A DNA stretch of 64,000 nt. It comes from Anaeramoeba ignava (lineage: Eukaryota; Metamonada; Anaeramoebidae). The DNA is taken from the NCBI GenBank assembly GCA_028826165.1, contig JAPDFW010000068.1, forward strand, positions 135,001 through 199,000, written 5' to 3'. This document shows positions 22,100-34,855 of the stretch, in pieces. Numbering within the stretch: the first letter of the stretch is position 1; each line of letters opens with the position of its first letter. The notes below the pieces were generated by a model that saw nothing but the letters and a program-made list of their open reading frames with translations, did not search any database and was not told the DNA's origin. A program made the translations under genes and the position numbers.

Positions 22100-25000
22100 T
22101 TAATTTTGATTTTTTGTTTTTTTGGATTGGGAAGTAATCTGATCAAATAATTTTTCCATTTCAAATTCAGAAAGAACAAAACAATCATTAATCAAATGAT
22201 TAATTTGTTGATTATATTCAATTTCAGTATATTTAACACATTGAAATTTTGAAATATTGTTTGAAACATGATGAAATCTTCTCCTTTTTGCCCAATTAAT
22301 AAGATGATTTTCTTTTGTAAAATTAGGAAGACCTCTAATATTTGAAAGATCTGAAAGAAATACAACAATATAAGGAATTGCAGGCAAATCAATTTGACTA
22401 AATTCTTTACGCAAAATTTCATAATTTCGTTTTGGATCCAATTTTTGATCCAATTCATGATATTTTGCAAGTATATTTTTGGGTACTTTTTTCCATGTTT
22501 CGGATAAATATTCAATTTTCATACTTTGGAAACTTGAAATAAAACAAAAGGAGTCATTCAAGTTTCTCATTTTAAAAAGAACCAAAGCAGTCTTGATAAA
22601 TTTAGTGAGAATTTTTGCTCTTGTTGTTAAATCCTTTTGAATCAAAATTTGTGTGCAAATCCAATCAGAAAGAAAATTAAACCATCGAGAAAAGGCATTA
22701 GTTGCTTGAGTTTCAACTTTTTCGTTGATGTCTCGAGTAGCAAAAGTAAGATTCAACAAATCTTTCGTTGTGATTTGGGAAAATTTTTCATAAGTGATTC
22801 TCGTAATTTGTTTTGCCAGTTCAACACAAGAAACAAATAATAGTGGCGGTTTTTTTTGACTGTTTTTTGCTAGATCAAATTTTTTCTTATCTGTACATAA
22901 ACCACACAAAATAATGCAGTTATCGGAAGTATTAATTTTGGATAAAGAGTCTTCTTTTTCTGGTCTTTTCTCTTCAGTCACGTTTTGTTTTTCTAAAGAA
23001 AGCATGCTCTTCAAAGTTTCTCCTTTGTTCCGTATTTTCTTTTCTGGATATTTCATAAGATAACTTTCTGTGAATTTAATAATCATTTCTTTCACTTCAT
23101 TTGGAATATTTTTAGAATGGAATTGTGCGATTCGAATTAAAATATCAACAACCATAACTTGTATTTCTTCTCGTGCTTCTTTTTCAATTATTTCCCTTGT
23201 TTTTGGATCCTTTTTAGGAACAAGAAACCGATCAAACAAGTTGATCGCCAGTTTGTAATGTGTTGAATAACTTGGAAGTACATTTAACAAGAAATCCACA
23301 AAATCATATGAATAGCCTTCTTTTGTTGTTAAAATTTCTAATGCTTTATTGAGTGTTGTTGATTTTATTTTCAGATATTCATTTACATTTTCATTTTGAT
23401 TATTTTGATTTTCATAAACAATATTTTTCATTTGAATTACACTTTCTTCCCAAAAAAGGAGATGATCTAAAATATTTCAAAATCAAAATCAAAATTAAAT
23501 TAAAATTAAAATTAAAATCAAAATCAAAATTTACTAAATGATAATTCTTCTTCATTTTCTTCATTTTCTTCATTTTCATTTTCTTCAAAATTGTTTTTTT
23601 GAATATCAACTAATTCAAGTTGCGAATTATCTTCAATTTTTTGTTCTAAAAAATTCTGATCCAAATCTAACAAATAATTTTGTTCCAGTTTATTATTCTG
23701 TTGATTTTGCTTTTTTTCTTCATAATTATGACTTAATTTTTTAAAAATAAGTTTATTAGGATTTCCAATTTGATAAAAGTTGCAAATATTAAAAATCAAT
23801 TTGCCAACTTTGATCCAAGGATTCAAAACAATCCGAAGAACACAATCCACAACTTGAGTTTTTGTAACTTTATCAGAAATTGAGTAATTAATGGAAATCC
23901 TTATTGGGCGAGGTTGAAATACAAGGAACATAAAAGCATTGATACTCTATAAATAATTTTAATTTATATATAAATTTGAATATAAATATATATATTTATA
24001 TATATATTTTTTTTTCTTTTGGTGATGATAAAAAATTATATACATAATTGCTTGGGAAATGATTGTAAATTTGCGTATTTGAATAAACATTCAAATATTT
24101 CCCAAATACTTCATTTGCTTCTTCGTTTTGTTTTTGGAAATCATCTAATGGACAAAAAACACCAATTTCTAAATTATGATTATTAACTGATTTTTGAATT
24201 TGTCGAGAGTCTATCCTTAGAAACAGCCCAAATCTTTTTGAATTATTTACAACTTCTTTCATCTGTTTCAAAATTGATGAAATTTTCGTATCAGTTGTAA
24301 TTTTCTTCCATTTAAAACTTGTAAATTTTTCATTGTTTGGGTAAATAATATAAATTTGTTGAGGCGGTTTTTTGCGAATTTGAACAATATATCCAGAGAA
24401 TTTATCCAAAAAGACATCATCTTCAATAAATTGCCCTTGATATATTGAATTTACATCCAAATTCTGGTTTTTTTGGAACGGAATTTCTGTTGAAAAAAGT
24501 TGGAAATCTTCGTTTTCAAGTGAAAAATATTTGGCAAATTCCATCACCATTTCTTTTGCTCTATATTTTTTATCAACAACAAAGCGTGTTTTAATTCCAT
24601 CAGGATCATAAATATAATTTTTATTTTCTTCGAAATATATGTTTTTGATCGATATTTTTTCTTTCAAATTTAATCGAGAACTTTTTTTTTGTGTTTTCTC
24701 TTCCATTTTTGTGTTTAAATTTTGCTTATTTTCAATTAAAGATGAAAAGTTTGAAATGATATTTAAAATATTCTCACTTTTGGTAAGTGTTTTTAGATTG
24801 AATCTATCTGCAATTTGTTGGTTATTCTGTGGGAAAATTTGTGATATAATATTTGTTGGGATTTGATCAAAAATTTCTTGTAATTTTGTTTGCAATCTTG
24901 AATAAGATATTTCAATATCTTGGGTTATTTCTTCAATTATTAGATTTATTAATATAATTGATAAACTGCGCATTTTAGCAGATATTGATTCATCTTCTAG

Positions 25001-25775
25001 TAATTCAATAATTGTTGTTAAATCAATTTGCTTTTTATCAAATTGAGAGAATTTTTTTTTAATTGATTTTTGTGAGAAATTGATTAAAATATCTTGTAAA
25101 CAAATTGGAATAACTAAAGGAATAAAAAAAGCACTTTTTGGACAATTAAGTTGATTAATTTGATTTTTTTCTGTAAATGGGGAATTTTTTGATTGAACAA
25201 AAAAAACAAAAAATTGGAGAATAATTCTTAAAGATTTTTCTTCATTAAATAAATTTACACGATGTGTCATTTCTCTATTTTTTTTTTATTGAAAAATAAA
25301 AATATTTAAAAAAAAAAATTTAAATAAGATTTTTAAATAAGATTTTGGGGTATTTTTTTTACTTGTTATAATCAACATTTAATAAGTCTTTCATTACATA
25401 ATCTAATTCAAATATAGCAAAATCTCCAATTTTAAAAAAAATCTTTTTGATACAAAATTCAGAAAAAAAATAACTTAAATTTTCAATTGACAGAAGTAAA
25501 TTGACTAAATATTTCTCATAAACATAATTTCTATTTAAATTTAAGTTTGCTTTTTTATTCAAAATTAACCAATTTCTTGAATATTTTTCAAAGTTTAAAA
25601 TTAATTCAAATTTTTCTTTTTCAGAAAAAGGCAAATGATCATTTATTGAAAATGTTATTGGTTCACTTCTTGGAATAAGTTTAAAACTTTGCCCTCTTCT
25701 TGTTTTAATTGGAAGTTGTTTTGGATCATTTTTAAAGAAATGAAATGTCTCAAAAGAAATAGAGCTTCTTCTCAT
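22100..25775 (-). CDS. Ras guanine nucleotide exchange factor (RasGEF_N plus CDC25 domain), four exons
   Basis: Exons 25775-25363, 25274-24044, 23946-23535 and 23466-22100 join in phase to 1,140 residues, with introns of 88, 97 and 68 nt. The N-terminal third is helical and unassigned (starts MRRSSISFETFHFF). Exon 2 and exon 3 contain ubiquitin-like/RA-like segments (around TRFVVDKKYRAKEMVMEFAK, QIYIIYPNNEKF and RPIRISINYS). The last exon carries RasGEF_N (ALEILTTKEGYSYDFVDFLL) and the catalytic CDC25 domain: SCVELAKQITRITYEKFSQI, FSRWFNFLSDWI, LPAIPYIVVFLSDLSNIRG and NWAKRRRFHHV. RasGEFs load Ras-like GTPases with GTP. The start at 25775 is the first ATG after a poly-T stretch; an ATG 60 bases further upstream would add a phenylalanine-rich run that looks like promoter sequence. 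Confidence 0.87.
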
Positions 25776-25968
25776 ATTTAAAAATAAAAAAATAAAAAAA
25801 TGAAAAAAAAAAAAAAATTTTTCTTTAAAATCCAAAAATCTAAATTTTTTTTTATTTATTATTGGCGGAATACATTTGAAGTTTACAAGTTTTTAAAAAC
25901 AAAAATAAAAATAAAAACAAAATTTCATTTTTCATTTTTCATTTTTTCATTTTTTCATTTAATTTTTA
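25776..25968. promoter_or_regulatory. Divergent promoter region between RasGEF and C2-EML genes
   Basis: The 193-bp spacer carries the T-rich element on both sides: on the minus strand just upstream of 25775 (around 25797-25810) and on the plus strand as several CATTTTT repeats (25925-25960) before the ATG at 25969. Confidence 0.45.
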
Positions 25969-28900
25969 ATGACTTCTATAAGAGCTTCAAATAGAATTAA
26001 ATATCCTTCTTGGCTTTTTATAACAATTAAAAGAGCAATTGATTTAACAACAGAAGCAAATAGTAAAAAATAATTTTATAATTTTTATAATTAAAACAAT
26101 TTTTATTTTTATTTTATTTTTCTTAATTAGTTCTTAAAGATTGTTATTGTATTTTATGGCTTGAAGATCAAGAATTTAAATCAAAAACAGTTTTTCAAAC
26201 AAATTCACCAATTTTTAATGAGGTTTTATTTTATTTTTCAATTAATTAATAAACAAAACAAAACAAAACAAAACATAAAACAAAATAAAACAAATTTATA
26301 AACAAATCAAAACAAATAGACATTTAGATTTGGAGTTTTAAATCCAGAAATTCCAGTTAAAATTGATTTTTATGATTTTGAATCATTTACAAAGTATTTA
26401 ATTTTAATTTTAATTTTATTTTAATTTTAATTTTAATTTTAATTTAATTTTAATTTTAATTTTAATTTTAAAATGAATTTTTTTGAAAATAAGTGATCAT
26501 CGTTTTGGATTTATTGAAGTTTCTTATTCTGATTTAGAAGATGGAAAAAGTTATGAAAAGATTTATAAACTTCAAGTAAAATTTGAATTTTAATTTTTAA
26601 ATATAAATTTGAATTTTAATTTTTAAATATATATTTTTTAATAAAAAAGGGTTCAGATTCAAATTCAGCAATGGTTCATGTAGTTATTACAAAAGCAATT
26701 TTTGATAGTTCATTATTTCAAGATGTATTTAAAATTTTTTTTTAATTAATCCAATTTTTTTTAATTAATTCAATTTTTTTTAGAATGTCAATTTATCTCC
26801 TCAAACCAAAAGAAATGATATTATCGATAGAATTCATATTATAAATGAAGCTCATCAAGTAATACCTAATATTGAAACTCAACAAAAAGAACAACAAATT
26901 AAAGTTGATTCAAGTGAAAAAAATATTGAAAAAAATATTGAAAAAAATGAAATTGAAGAAAAAAATTATTCAACTATTGAAATTCCACAAAATTTAATGA
27001 AATCATCAGAAAATCAACCAATTGAATTGGAGTTTGTTTATGGATATAAGGCAACAAATTCAAGAAACAATTTACATTTTACTTCAAGTGGTGAAATTAT
27101 TTATTTTGCTGCTGCTATTCCAATTATTTATAATCTCAAAACAAAAACTCAAAAATTTTTTTATGGTCATTCTTCAGAAATTATTTGGTAAATTTATTTT
27201 ATATTTGAAAATTTAGAACTTAAAATTTTAAAAATGAAAATTGAATTTAAACTAAATCAATTAAAAATTCAACATTTAATTAAACTTAAAATTTGAAAAA
27301 TGAAAAATGAATTTAAATCAAATCAATTAATAATTCAACATTTAATTAAACTTAAAAATTTAAAAATGAAAAATGAATTTAAATCAAATCAATTTAAAAT
27401 TCAACATTTAATTAAACTTAAAATTTGAAAAATGAAAAATTTAAATTAAATCAATTTAAAATTCAACATTTAATTAAACTTAAAATTTAAAAAATGAAAA
27501 ATGAATTTAAATTAAATCGATTAATAATTCAACATTTATTTTATATTTGAAAATTTGAAAATGAAAAATGAATTTAAATCAAATCAATTTAAAATTCAAC
27601 ATTTAATTAAACTTAAAATGAATTTAATGAATAGTAATGCAATTCATCCAAGTCGTCAAATTTTTGCAACAGGAGATTCTTCAGAAAAACCACTTTTATG
27701 TGTTTGGGGAATTGGTAATAGCAGGCCAATAAGTTATTTTTCACCACCACATGATAGTGGTATTTATGCAGTAACATTTTCAAAAGATGGGACACTTCTT
27801 GCATCAGTTGGACTTGATGATAATCATACAATTTGTATTTGGGATTGGGAAAACAATAAATTAATATGTTCAAAATCAGGTCATCCAAATAAAGTTTTAT
27901 GTTTAGAATGTGATCCAAAGAATAATTCTAAATTTGTTACTTGTGGAATTAGTCATATTCGTTCTTGGGAACTTTCTAATGATAATCTTTCTTTTATTGA
28001 GGGTTCTTTTGGTGATAAAGAAATACCGATGTTGTTATCTTTAGCTGTTTCAAAAAATAATGAAGCTTGTGTTGGCACTCCCACTGGTGAAATTTTAGTT
28101 TGGGATATGAAAAATAATCAACTTACAAATTCTTTTAGAGCTCATACTGTACTTTTATTAATTCAATTTAATTTAATATTCAATTCAATATTCAATTTAA
28201 TATTCAATATTTAATTCAATTTTCAATATTCAATATTCAATTCAATTCAATTCAATATTAAATTAAATTTAATTCAATTCAATATTCAATTCAATTTAAT
28301 TCAATTCAATTTAATATTCAATTCAATTCAATCCAATTCAATTCAATTCAATTCAATTCAATTTAATCCAATTCAATTTAATTCAATTCAATTCAATATT
28401 TTCAATTTCAATTCAATTTAATATTCAATTCAATTCAATTCAATTCAATTCAATTCAATTCAATTCAATTCAATTCAATTCAATTCAATTCTGATTCATT
28501 CAATATTCATTCAATTTTAATTTAATTCAATTTAATATTCAATTCAATTCAATTCAATTCAATTCAATTCAATTCAATTCAATTTAATTCAATTCAATTC
28601 AATTCAATTCAAATCAATATTCAACCAATTATATTCAAATTCAAATCCAATAATTCAATATTTAATTCAATTCAATTTAATTTAATTCAATATTTAATTT
28701 AATATTTAATTCAATTCAATTCAATATTTAATTCAATTCAAATAAAAATTAAAATTTAAAAAGGGACCTTGTATTGTTATTAGATATACATCTGATGAAA
28801 GTTTTCTTCTTTCAGGTGGAAAAGATGGAAAAGTTGTTTTATGGGATTCAAAAACAAAAGAAAGAAAACAAACGATTTCTTCAATTGTCGGAGGTCCAAT

Positions 28901-30739
28901 AAGAGCTGTTGATTATTATCAAGGAAAAATTATTACAGGATCTGCTAAACATATTATTTGGGAAACTGATTTATCAACAGGAAATTCAACTAAAATTTTA
29001 ATTGTATCTTTCGAAACTTAGTTTTACATTAAAATCAAAATTAAAATTAAAATTAAAATTAAAATTAAAATTAAAATTAAAATTCATTTATAAAATTAAA
29101 ATTTAAATTAAAATTAAAATTCATTTATAAAATTAAAATTAAAATTAAAATTAAAATTAATATTAAAATTAAAGTTGAAATTAAAATTAATATTAAAATT
29201 AAAATTATAATTAAAATTAAAATTAAAATTAAAATTAAAATTAATATTAAAATTAAATTTAAAATTAAAATTAAAATTAATATTAAAATTAAAATTAAAA
29301 TTAAAATTAAAATTAAAATTAAAATTAAAATTAAAATTAAAATTAAAATTAAAATTAAAATTAATATTAAAATTAAAATTAAAATTAAAATTAAAATTAA
29401 AATTAATATTAAAATTAAAATTATAATTAAAATTCATTTATAAAATTAAAACAGAGTCATTCAAATGAAGTTTGGGGATTAGCAAGCCATCCAAAAAAGC
29501 AAGAATTTGTAACAGCCTGTGATGATCGAAGTGTACAAAGTTGGGATGCAATTAATCACAAACCATTATCAACAAAACGGATCAACGGACAAGCGCGATA
29601 TGTAAATTACTCACCAGATGGAGAACTTTTAGGAATAGGACTTCGTGATGGTGAGCTTTTAGTTGTTAGAAGTGATAATTATCGTCAAGTTTCTAATAGA
29701 AAAGATATGACAACTCGTATTGTTTATATGAAATTCTCTTTAAATTTACAAAATCTTGTTATTGCTTATGAAGATGGTTCAATTGATCTTTATGTTTCTT
29801 ATCGTCGTTCTTTTACTTTTCATATTCCTCTTCCAAAAGGTTGCTAGAACTTTTCCAATTCAATTTAAAATTAAAATCAAATTTAAAATTAAAATTATAA
29901 TTAAAAATTAAAATTAATTTATAAAATTAAAATTAAAATTAGAATTAAAATTAATTTATAAAATTAAAATTAAAATTAAAATTAAAATTAAAATTAAAAT
30001 TAAAATTAAAATTAAATTTAAAATTAATATTATAATTAAAATTAAATTTAAAATTAAAATTAAAATTAAAATTAAAATTAAAATTAAAATTAAAAAATTT
30101 AAAATTAAAATTAAAATTAAAATTAAAATTAAAATTAAAATTAAAATTAAAATTAAAATTAAAATTAAAATTTAAATTTAAAATTAAAATTAAAATTAAA
30201 ATTAAAATTAAAATTAAAATTAAAATTAAAATTAAAAATTAAAAATTAGATGGAATAGATTTAAAATTTAAAATTAAAATTAAAATTAAAATTATAAATT
30301 AAAATTAAAAATTAAAAAATTAGATGGAATGATTTCTGTAATTGATTTCTCAAAAGATCAAAAAAAAATACAAGTTTTAACAAATTTTGAGAAAAGATTT
30401 TTCTTTGATCTTGAAACGAATCAGATGATAACAACAGATACAGTTTCAGGATTAGAAGAACCACAAACATGGGAAATTAATGATTGTTTAATTCCACAAA
30501 ATCTATCAGGATTTACAAGCATTGATCAATATAAAATATCATCACAAAGACTTTTAATTGCATACACTGATAACACAAAATCATTTACTTTAATTGATTC
30601 AATTTCAGGAAATATTAAGAAATTTGATATTCAAGGTCACAGTTCAAATGTTGTTAATGTGAAATTTTTACATCCTTCAAAATTAATTTCTATTGGTGGA
30701 GAAGACCATTGTATTTTTCAATGGAAAATTCTCAATTAA
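25969..30739 (+). CDS. C2 domain fused to an EMAP-like (EML) WD40 microtubule-associated protein, ten exons
   Basis: Exons joined in phase: 25969-26062, 26131-26222, 26320-26393, 26494-26575, 26650-26724, 26784-27187, 27635-28148, 28764-29003, 29455-29839 and 30324-30739 (791 residues). Residues 1-135 form a C2-like fold (LFITIKRAIDLTTEA, KTVFQTNSPIFNETFRFGV, DHRFGFIEVSY). A charged linker leads to the EML core, with HELP-like FVYGYKATNSRNNLHFTSSG and the propeller start IPIIYNLKTKTQKFFYGH. WD repeats follow (ATGDSSEKPLLCVWG, LLASVGLDDNHTICIWDW, LLSGGKDGKVVLWD, FVTACDDRSVQSWDA) to the end at ISIGGEDHCIFQW. EML proteins bind tubulin through a tandem propeller. I know of no standard EML with an N-terminal C2 domain, which would add lipid or protein binding. 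Introns 6-9 are repeat-filled. Confidence 0.88.
27188..27634 (+). repeat. Intronic tandem repeat of about 65-70 bp (C2-EML intron 6)
   Basis: About six imperfect copies of a unit containing AATGAATTTAAA, TCAAATCAATTA and TTCAACATTTAATTAAAC. This is a longer and more complex unit than the hexamers elsewhere. Confidence 0.8.
28149..28763 (+). repeat. Intronic AATTC array (C2-EML intron 7)
   Basis: Runs of AATTC pentamers with AATATTC variants fill a 615-nt intron between GTACTT and AAAAAG. This is the only pentamer-dominated block in the window. Confidence 0.85.
29004..29454 (+). repeat. Intronic AAAATT array (C2-EML intron 8)
   Basis: AAAATT hexamers with ATTAATATT and AATTCATTTATAAAATT islands lie between GTATCT and AAACAG. 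The long N/F frame on the minus strand is an artefact of the repeat. Confidence 0.85.
29840..30323 (+). repeat. Intronic AAAATT array with duplicated acceptor (C2-EML intron 9)
   Basis: Hexamers lie between GTTGCT and the acceptor at 30322-30323. The acceptor-exon junction AATTAGATGGAAT occurs twice, at about 30244-30256 and 30318-30330. Only the second leads into the conserved open frame. Confidence 0.8.
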
Positions 30740-31557
30740 TTTTTTTTTTTCCACTTTTTTAATTTTTGTTCCACTTTTTTTAATTTTTTCTTTTTTTTTC
30801 AAAATTCAAAAACAAAACAAACAACAAGAAACAAAAATTAAAATTAAAATTTATTCTTTTTTAATTATTTTTATCATTCAAAAAAACTTAAATCAAATTT
30901 TTATTCTTTTTTTCTTTTTTTTTCATTCTTCTTTTTCTTTTAAAAATGAAACTAAAAATTTGTAAAATAAAAAACAAAAACCAAAAAACAAAAACAAAAA
31001 CCAAAAACCAAAAAACAAAAACAACTACAACACAAATTCATTATTCCAAAAAAAAAACATTTTTTTCCAATAAATTCATTTAAATTTTATATCATTTTTC
31101 TTTTTCATTTTCTTGATTTTGTTTTATATTTTGATTTTCAATTTGATTTTGATTTTGTTTTTGATTTTGATTTTGTTTTTGATTTATATTTTGTTTTTGT
31201 TTTTGATTTATATTTTGTTTTTGATTTTGTTTTTGTTTTTGATTTTGATTTGGTTTTATATTTTGTTTTTGTTTTTCAATTTGATTTATATTTTGATTTA
31301 TATATTCAATTTGTTTTTCAATTTGATTTATATATTCAATTTGATTTTCAATTTGATTTATATATTCAATTTGTTTTTCAATTTGATTTTGATTTTGAAT
31401 TTGAATTTGATTTTGATTTTGATTTATATTTTGAATTTGATTTTGATTTTGAATTTGTTTTTGAATTTGAATTTGATTTTGTTTTTCGATTTGATTTATA
31501 TTTTGTTTTTGTTTTTCAATTTGATTTATATTTTGATTTATATTTTGATTTTGATTT
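30740..31557. other. Convergent intergenic region with N/Q-type repeat DNA
   Basis: Bases 30740-31100 hold T-rich and CAAAAA-rich sequence with no gene visible. From about 31110 to 31557 the DNA is TTTTGA/TTTTTGATT hexamers that, read on the minus strand, would continue the N/Q/I tail of the pseudokinase in another frame. The tail could extend here if an indel near 31708-31716 is an error. Confidence 0.5.
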
Positions 31558-34500
31558 TCAATTTGATTTATATTTTGTTTTTGTTTTTGATTTTGTTTTT
31601 CGATTTGATTTATATTTTGTTTTTGATTTTGATTTTGATTTTGATTTTGATTTTGATTTTGATTTTGATTTTGATTTTGATTTTGATTTATATTTTGATT
31701 TTGTTTTTGATTTTATTTTTTGATTTTGATTTTGATTTTGATTTTCAATTTGTTTTTCAATTTGTTTTTCAATTTGTTTTTCAATTTGATTTTGATTTTC
31801 AATTTGATTTTGATTTTCAATTTGATTATTTTCAGTTTCATTTCCATTTTGAATTTGAAGAAATTTTCGATTATAATTTGGATTATTATGATAAAATTGA
31901 TTGATATTTTTTTCAAATTGAGATAAAAGAGGTTCATTTATAAATTGAGGAGCGAAAAAAAGGAAAGAATCACAAGAAACAGAACTATTATCTGAACAAA
32001 TTTCTTCTTGGAAAAAATTATTTGAGTCTAAAATCGGATTTTGAATATTTTCTTCCAATTCCTAAAAAAAACGGAAAACAATTTTTTTGAATATAAAATT
32101 TTAAATATAAAAAAAAGGAATTTCTTTTTTTAAGTTTTACTTCAATCACTGGAATAAATTGAGGTTTATTATTTTTTTGAATAACATCATCCCAATTGAT
32201 TCCATGAAAATATGTATGATTTTTAATTTGAAGTATTCCTCCATTTCCAGCTCCCAATCGAAATTGTGGATCTTTAGTTAATAACTTTAAATCATTGATT
32301 AAATTATTAAGTTAAAAATTAAATAAATTTTTTAAAAGGAAAAATTTAGTGTGTTTTTTTTTAAATTTAAGAAAATTTTAATTTAAATAATTCTAGTTAC
32401 TCCACGAATAAATAATTCAAGAAGTAATGGTGTATTTGGGGGAAATTCTGGGAAGGATTGGAATATTTTGCCATAAAGTAAGTTCAAATTACTTGAATGA
32501 AATGGTGGCTAAATTTTTGATTTTTTTAATTTATTTTTTTAATTTTTTGGATTTAATTAATTTGGAAAATAGTTTTCTACCATTCCTGTTAACATTTCAA
32601 ATAAAACAATTCCTAAACTCCAATAATCTACTTCTTTTCCAAAACTTTCACAACGAATAACTTCAGGTGCTATTAATTTTAATTTATATTTTAATTTTGA
32701 ATTTTTGATTTTGATTTTTAATTTTATTTTGATTTTGATTTATATTTTGATTTATATTTTGATTTTGATTTTGATTTTAATTTTGATTTTGATTTTGAAT
32801 TTTAATTTTGATTTTGATTTTGATTTTGATTTTGAATTTGAATTTGAATTTGAATTTGATTTTGATTTTGATTTTGAATTTATATTTTGATTTTGATTTT
32901 GATTTTGATTTATATTTTAATTTTGATTTTTATTTTTATTTTGATTTTGATTTTGATTTTGATTTATATTTTGGTTTTGATTTTGATTTTGATTTTGATT
33001 TATATTTTGATTTTGATTTTGATTTTAATTTTGATTTATATTTTAATTTTGATTTTTATTTTTATTTTGATTTTGATTTTGATTTTAATTTATTTTTTAA
33101 TTTTGATTTTGAATTTTTGATTTTGATTTTAATTTTGATTTTGATTTTGATTTATATTTTGATTTATATTTTGATTTTGATTTAGATTTTGATTTTGATT
33201 TTGATTTTGATTTTGATTTTGATTTATATTTTGATTTTGATTTATATTTTGATTTTTAATTTTAATTTTGATTTTGATTTTGATTTTGATTTTTAAATTA
33301 TACCTAAATAATCTGGTTTTCCACCATAATAATATCTTTCATGAGGTTCAGGTAATTTTAATAAACCAAAATTCCTTAATTTTATATGTCCTATTGTTTT
33401 AATTTTTAATTTTTAATTTTTAATTTTATAATTTTATGATTAAATATTTTTTAGAATGATTAAGATCAAAAATTTTTTTTTTTTGATTTTAAATTTGATC
33501 AGAATTATTTTCATTAAACCAATAAATAAATAAATAAAAAAAACAAAATTTAATTAAAATTTAATTAAAAAAATGTACTTGATCTGAAAAAAAAATAATT
33601 GTAAAATTTGTTTAATAAATTTTTTAATAAATTTTTTAAATTATTTTTAAAGTTTTTTTTAATTGGATCAAATTCAATTTAAATTAAAATAAATTAAAAT
33701 TCAAAATTTTTCAATTAAAATAAATTAAATTGGAATTAAATCAGTAAAAATGTTTAATGATCAAAATCAAATAAAAAAGGAATATTTTTTAAATTAAGAA
33801 TTATTAAAACTTACCAGTATTATCAATAATAATATTTTCAGGGATTAAATGACTTTTTTTTTTAAAAATAATTTTTAGTTTTGTTTTGTTTGTAAAAAGA
33901 GTTTTTTGTTTTGTTTTTTTTTTTTAAAATAAAAAAATAAGTTGAATAAATGAAAAAAAAAATATAAAATGAAAAATTGTATCCCAAAACAAAAAAAGGT
34001 GATCAATAAATCAAATTCATAATCATAATCATAATCATAATCATAATCAAATTTAAAATTAAAATTAAAATTAAAATTAAAATTAAAATTAAAATTAAAA
34101 TTAAAATTAAAATTAAAATTAAAATTAAAATTAAAATTCAAATTAATATTAAATTAAAATTAAAATTCAAAAATTAAAATTAAAATTAAAATTAAAATTA
34201 AATTTAAAATTAAAATTAAAATTAAAATTAAAATTAAAATTAAAATTAAAATTAAATTTAATAAAATTAAAATTAAAATTAAAATTAAAATTAAAATTAA
34301 AATTAAAATTAAAATTAAAATTAAAATTAAAATTAAAATTAAAATTAAAATTAAAATTAAAATTAAAATTAAAATTAAAATTATATTTTGAAATTAAAAT
34401 TACAAATAAAGTAAAGAATTAGAATGAATATATTCTAAAGCAGAAACTAATTGAGCAGCATATTCTCTAATACAAGAATGAGAAAAAACTTTTGGATTAT

Positions 34501-34855
34501 CATTAAGTAAAGAAAGTAAAGAAACACCAGGAATAAATTCAGAAACATAATTAATAAATCCATTTTCACAAAATTTAGTAACAGATTTTCCTAAAAAAGG
34601 ATTTGTTGATGGAAAATCAAAAATTATATTTTGATTCTCTTTTTTTCTGTTTTTGAACCGTTTTAAATAATATAATTCTTCTTTTTTTTTATTGAAAATT
34701 ATATATATTGATTCTTCATTGTTTTCTAGTTTCTTTATTATCAATATATCTTTGTAACTTAATTTCTTCTCTTCGTTTTTATTTTCTTTTGTTATTGTTT
34801 GTGTGATTTTCATTGCTTTTTTTGCGTTTTTTAATTTTGTTAATGCAAATCCCAT
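31558..34855 (-). CDS. AGC-type pseudokinase, seven exons
   Basis: Exons join in phase: 34855-34404, 33852-33815, 33390-33304, 32669-32581, 32508-32401, 32284-32141 and 32061-31558 (473 residues). The scaffold is a PKA/AGC-like kinase fold: the VAIK lysine (YYLKRF), [14 protein letters not shown], the APE region (DYLAPEVIR), [34 protein letters not shown] and [14 protein letters not shown] with an AGC-style tail. Catalytic elements are missing: the glycine loop reads [10 protein letters not shown], the HRDLKPEN loop reads YFHLIPEN (aspartate to histidine), and DFG is NFG. Loss of both metal-binding and catalytic aspartates predicts no phosphotransfer. The C-terminus is an N/Q/I/E tract that slips into K/S repeats, possibly through an indel near 31712. 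It is likely a scaffold or allosteric regulator of another kinase. Confidence 0.85.
32670..33303 (-). repeat. Intronic hexamer array (pseudokinase intron 3)
   Basis: TTTTGA hexamers alternate with TTTATA-containing units (GATTTATATTTT) between GTATAA and AATAG. Confidence 0.85.
33853..34403 (-). repeat. Intronic AAAATT array (pseudokinase intron 1)
   Basis: A long AAAATT run (about 34050-34380) precedes an unrelated 180-bp AT-rich part that holds an ATAATC repeat at 34019-34048. Confidence 0.85.

Noticed and set aside
32427..32660. Plus-strand 77-codon frame
   Set aside because: It lies opposite pseudokinase exons 4-5 and their intron and has no family-like features.
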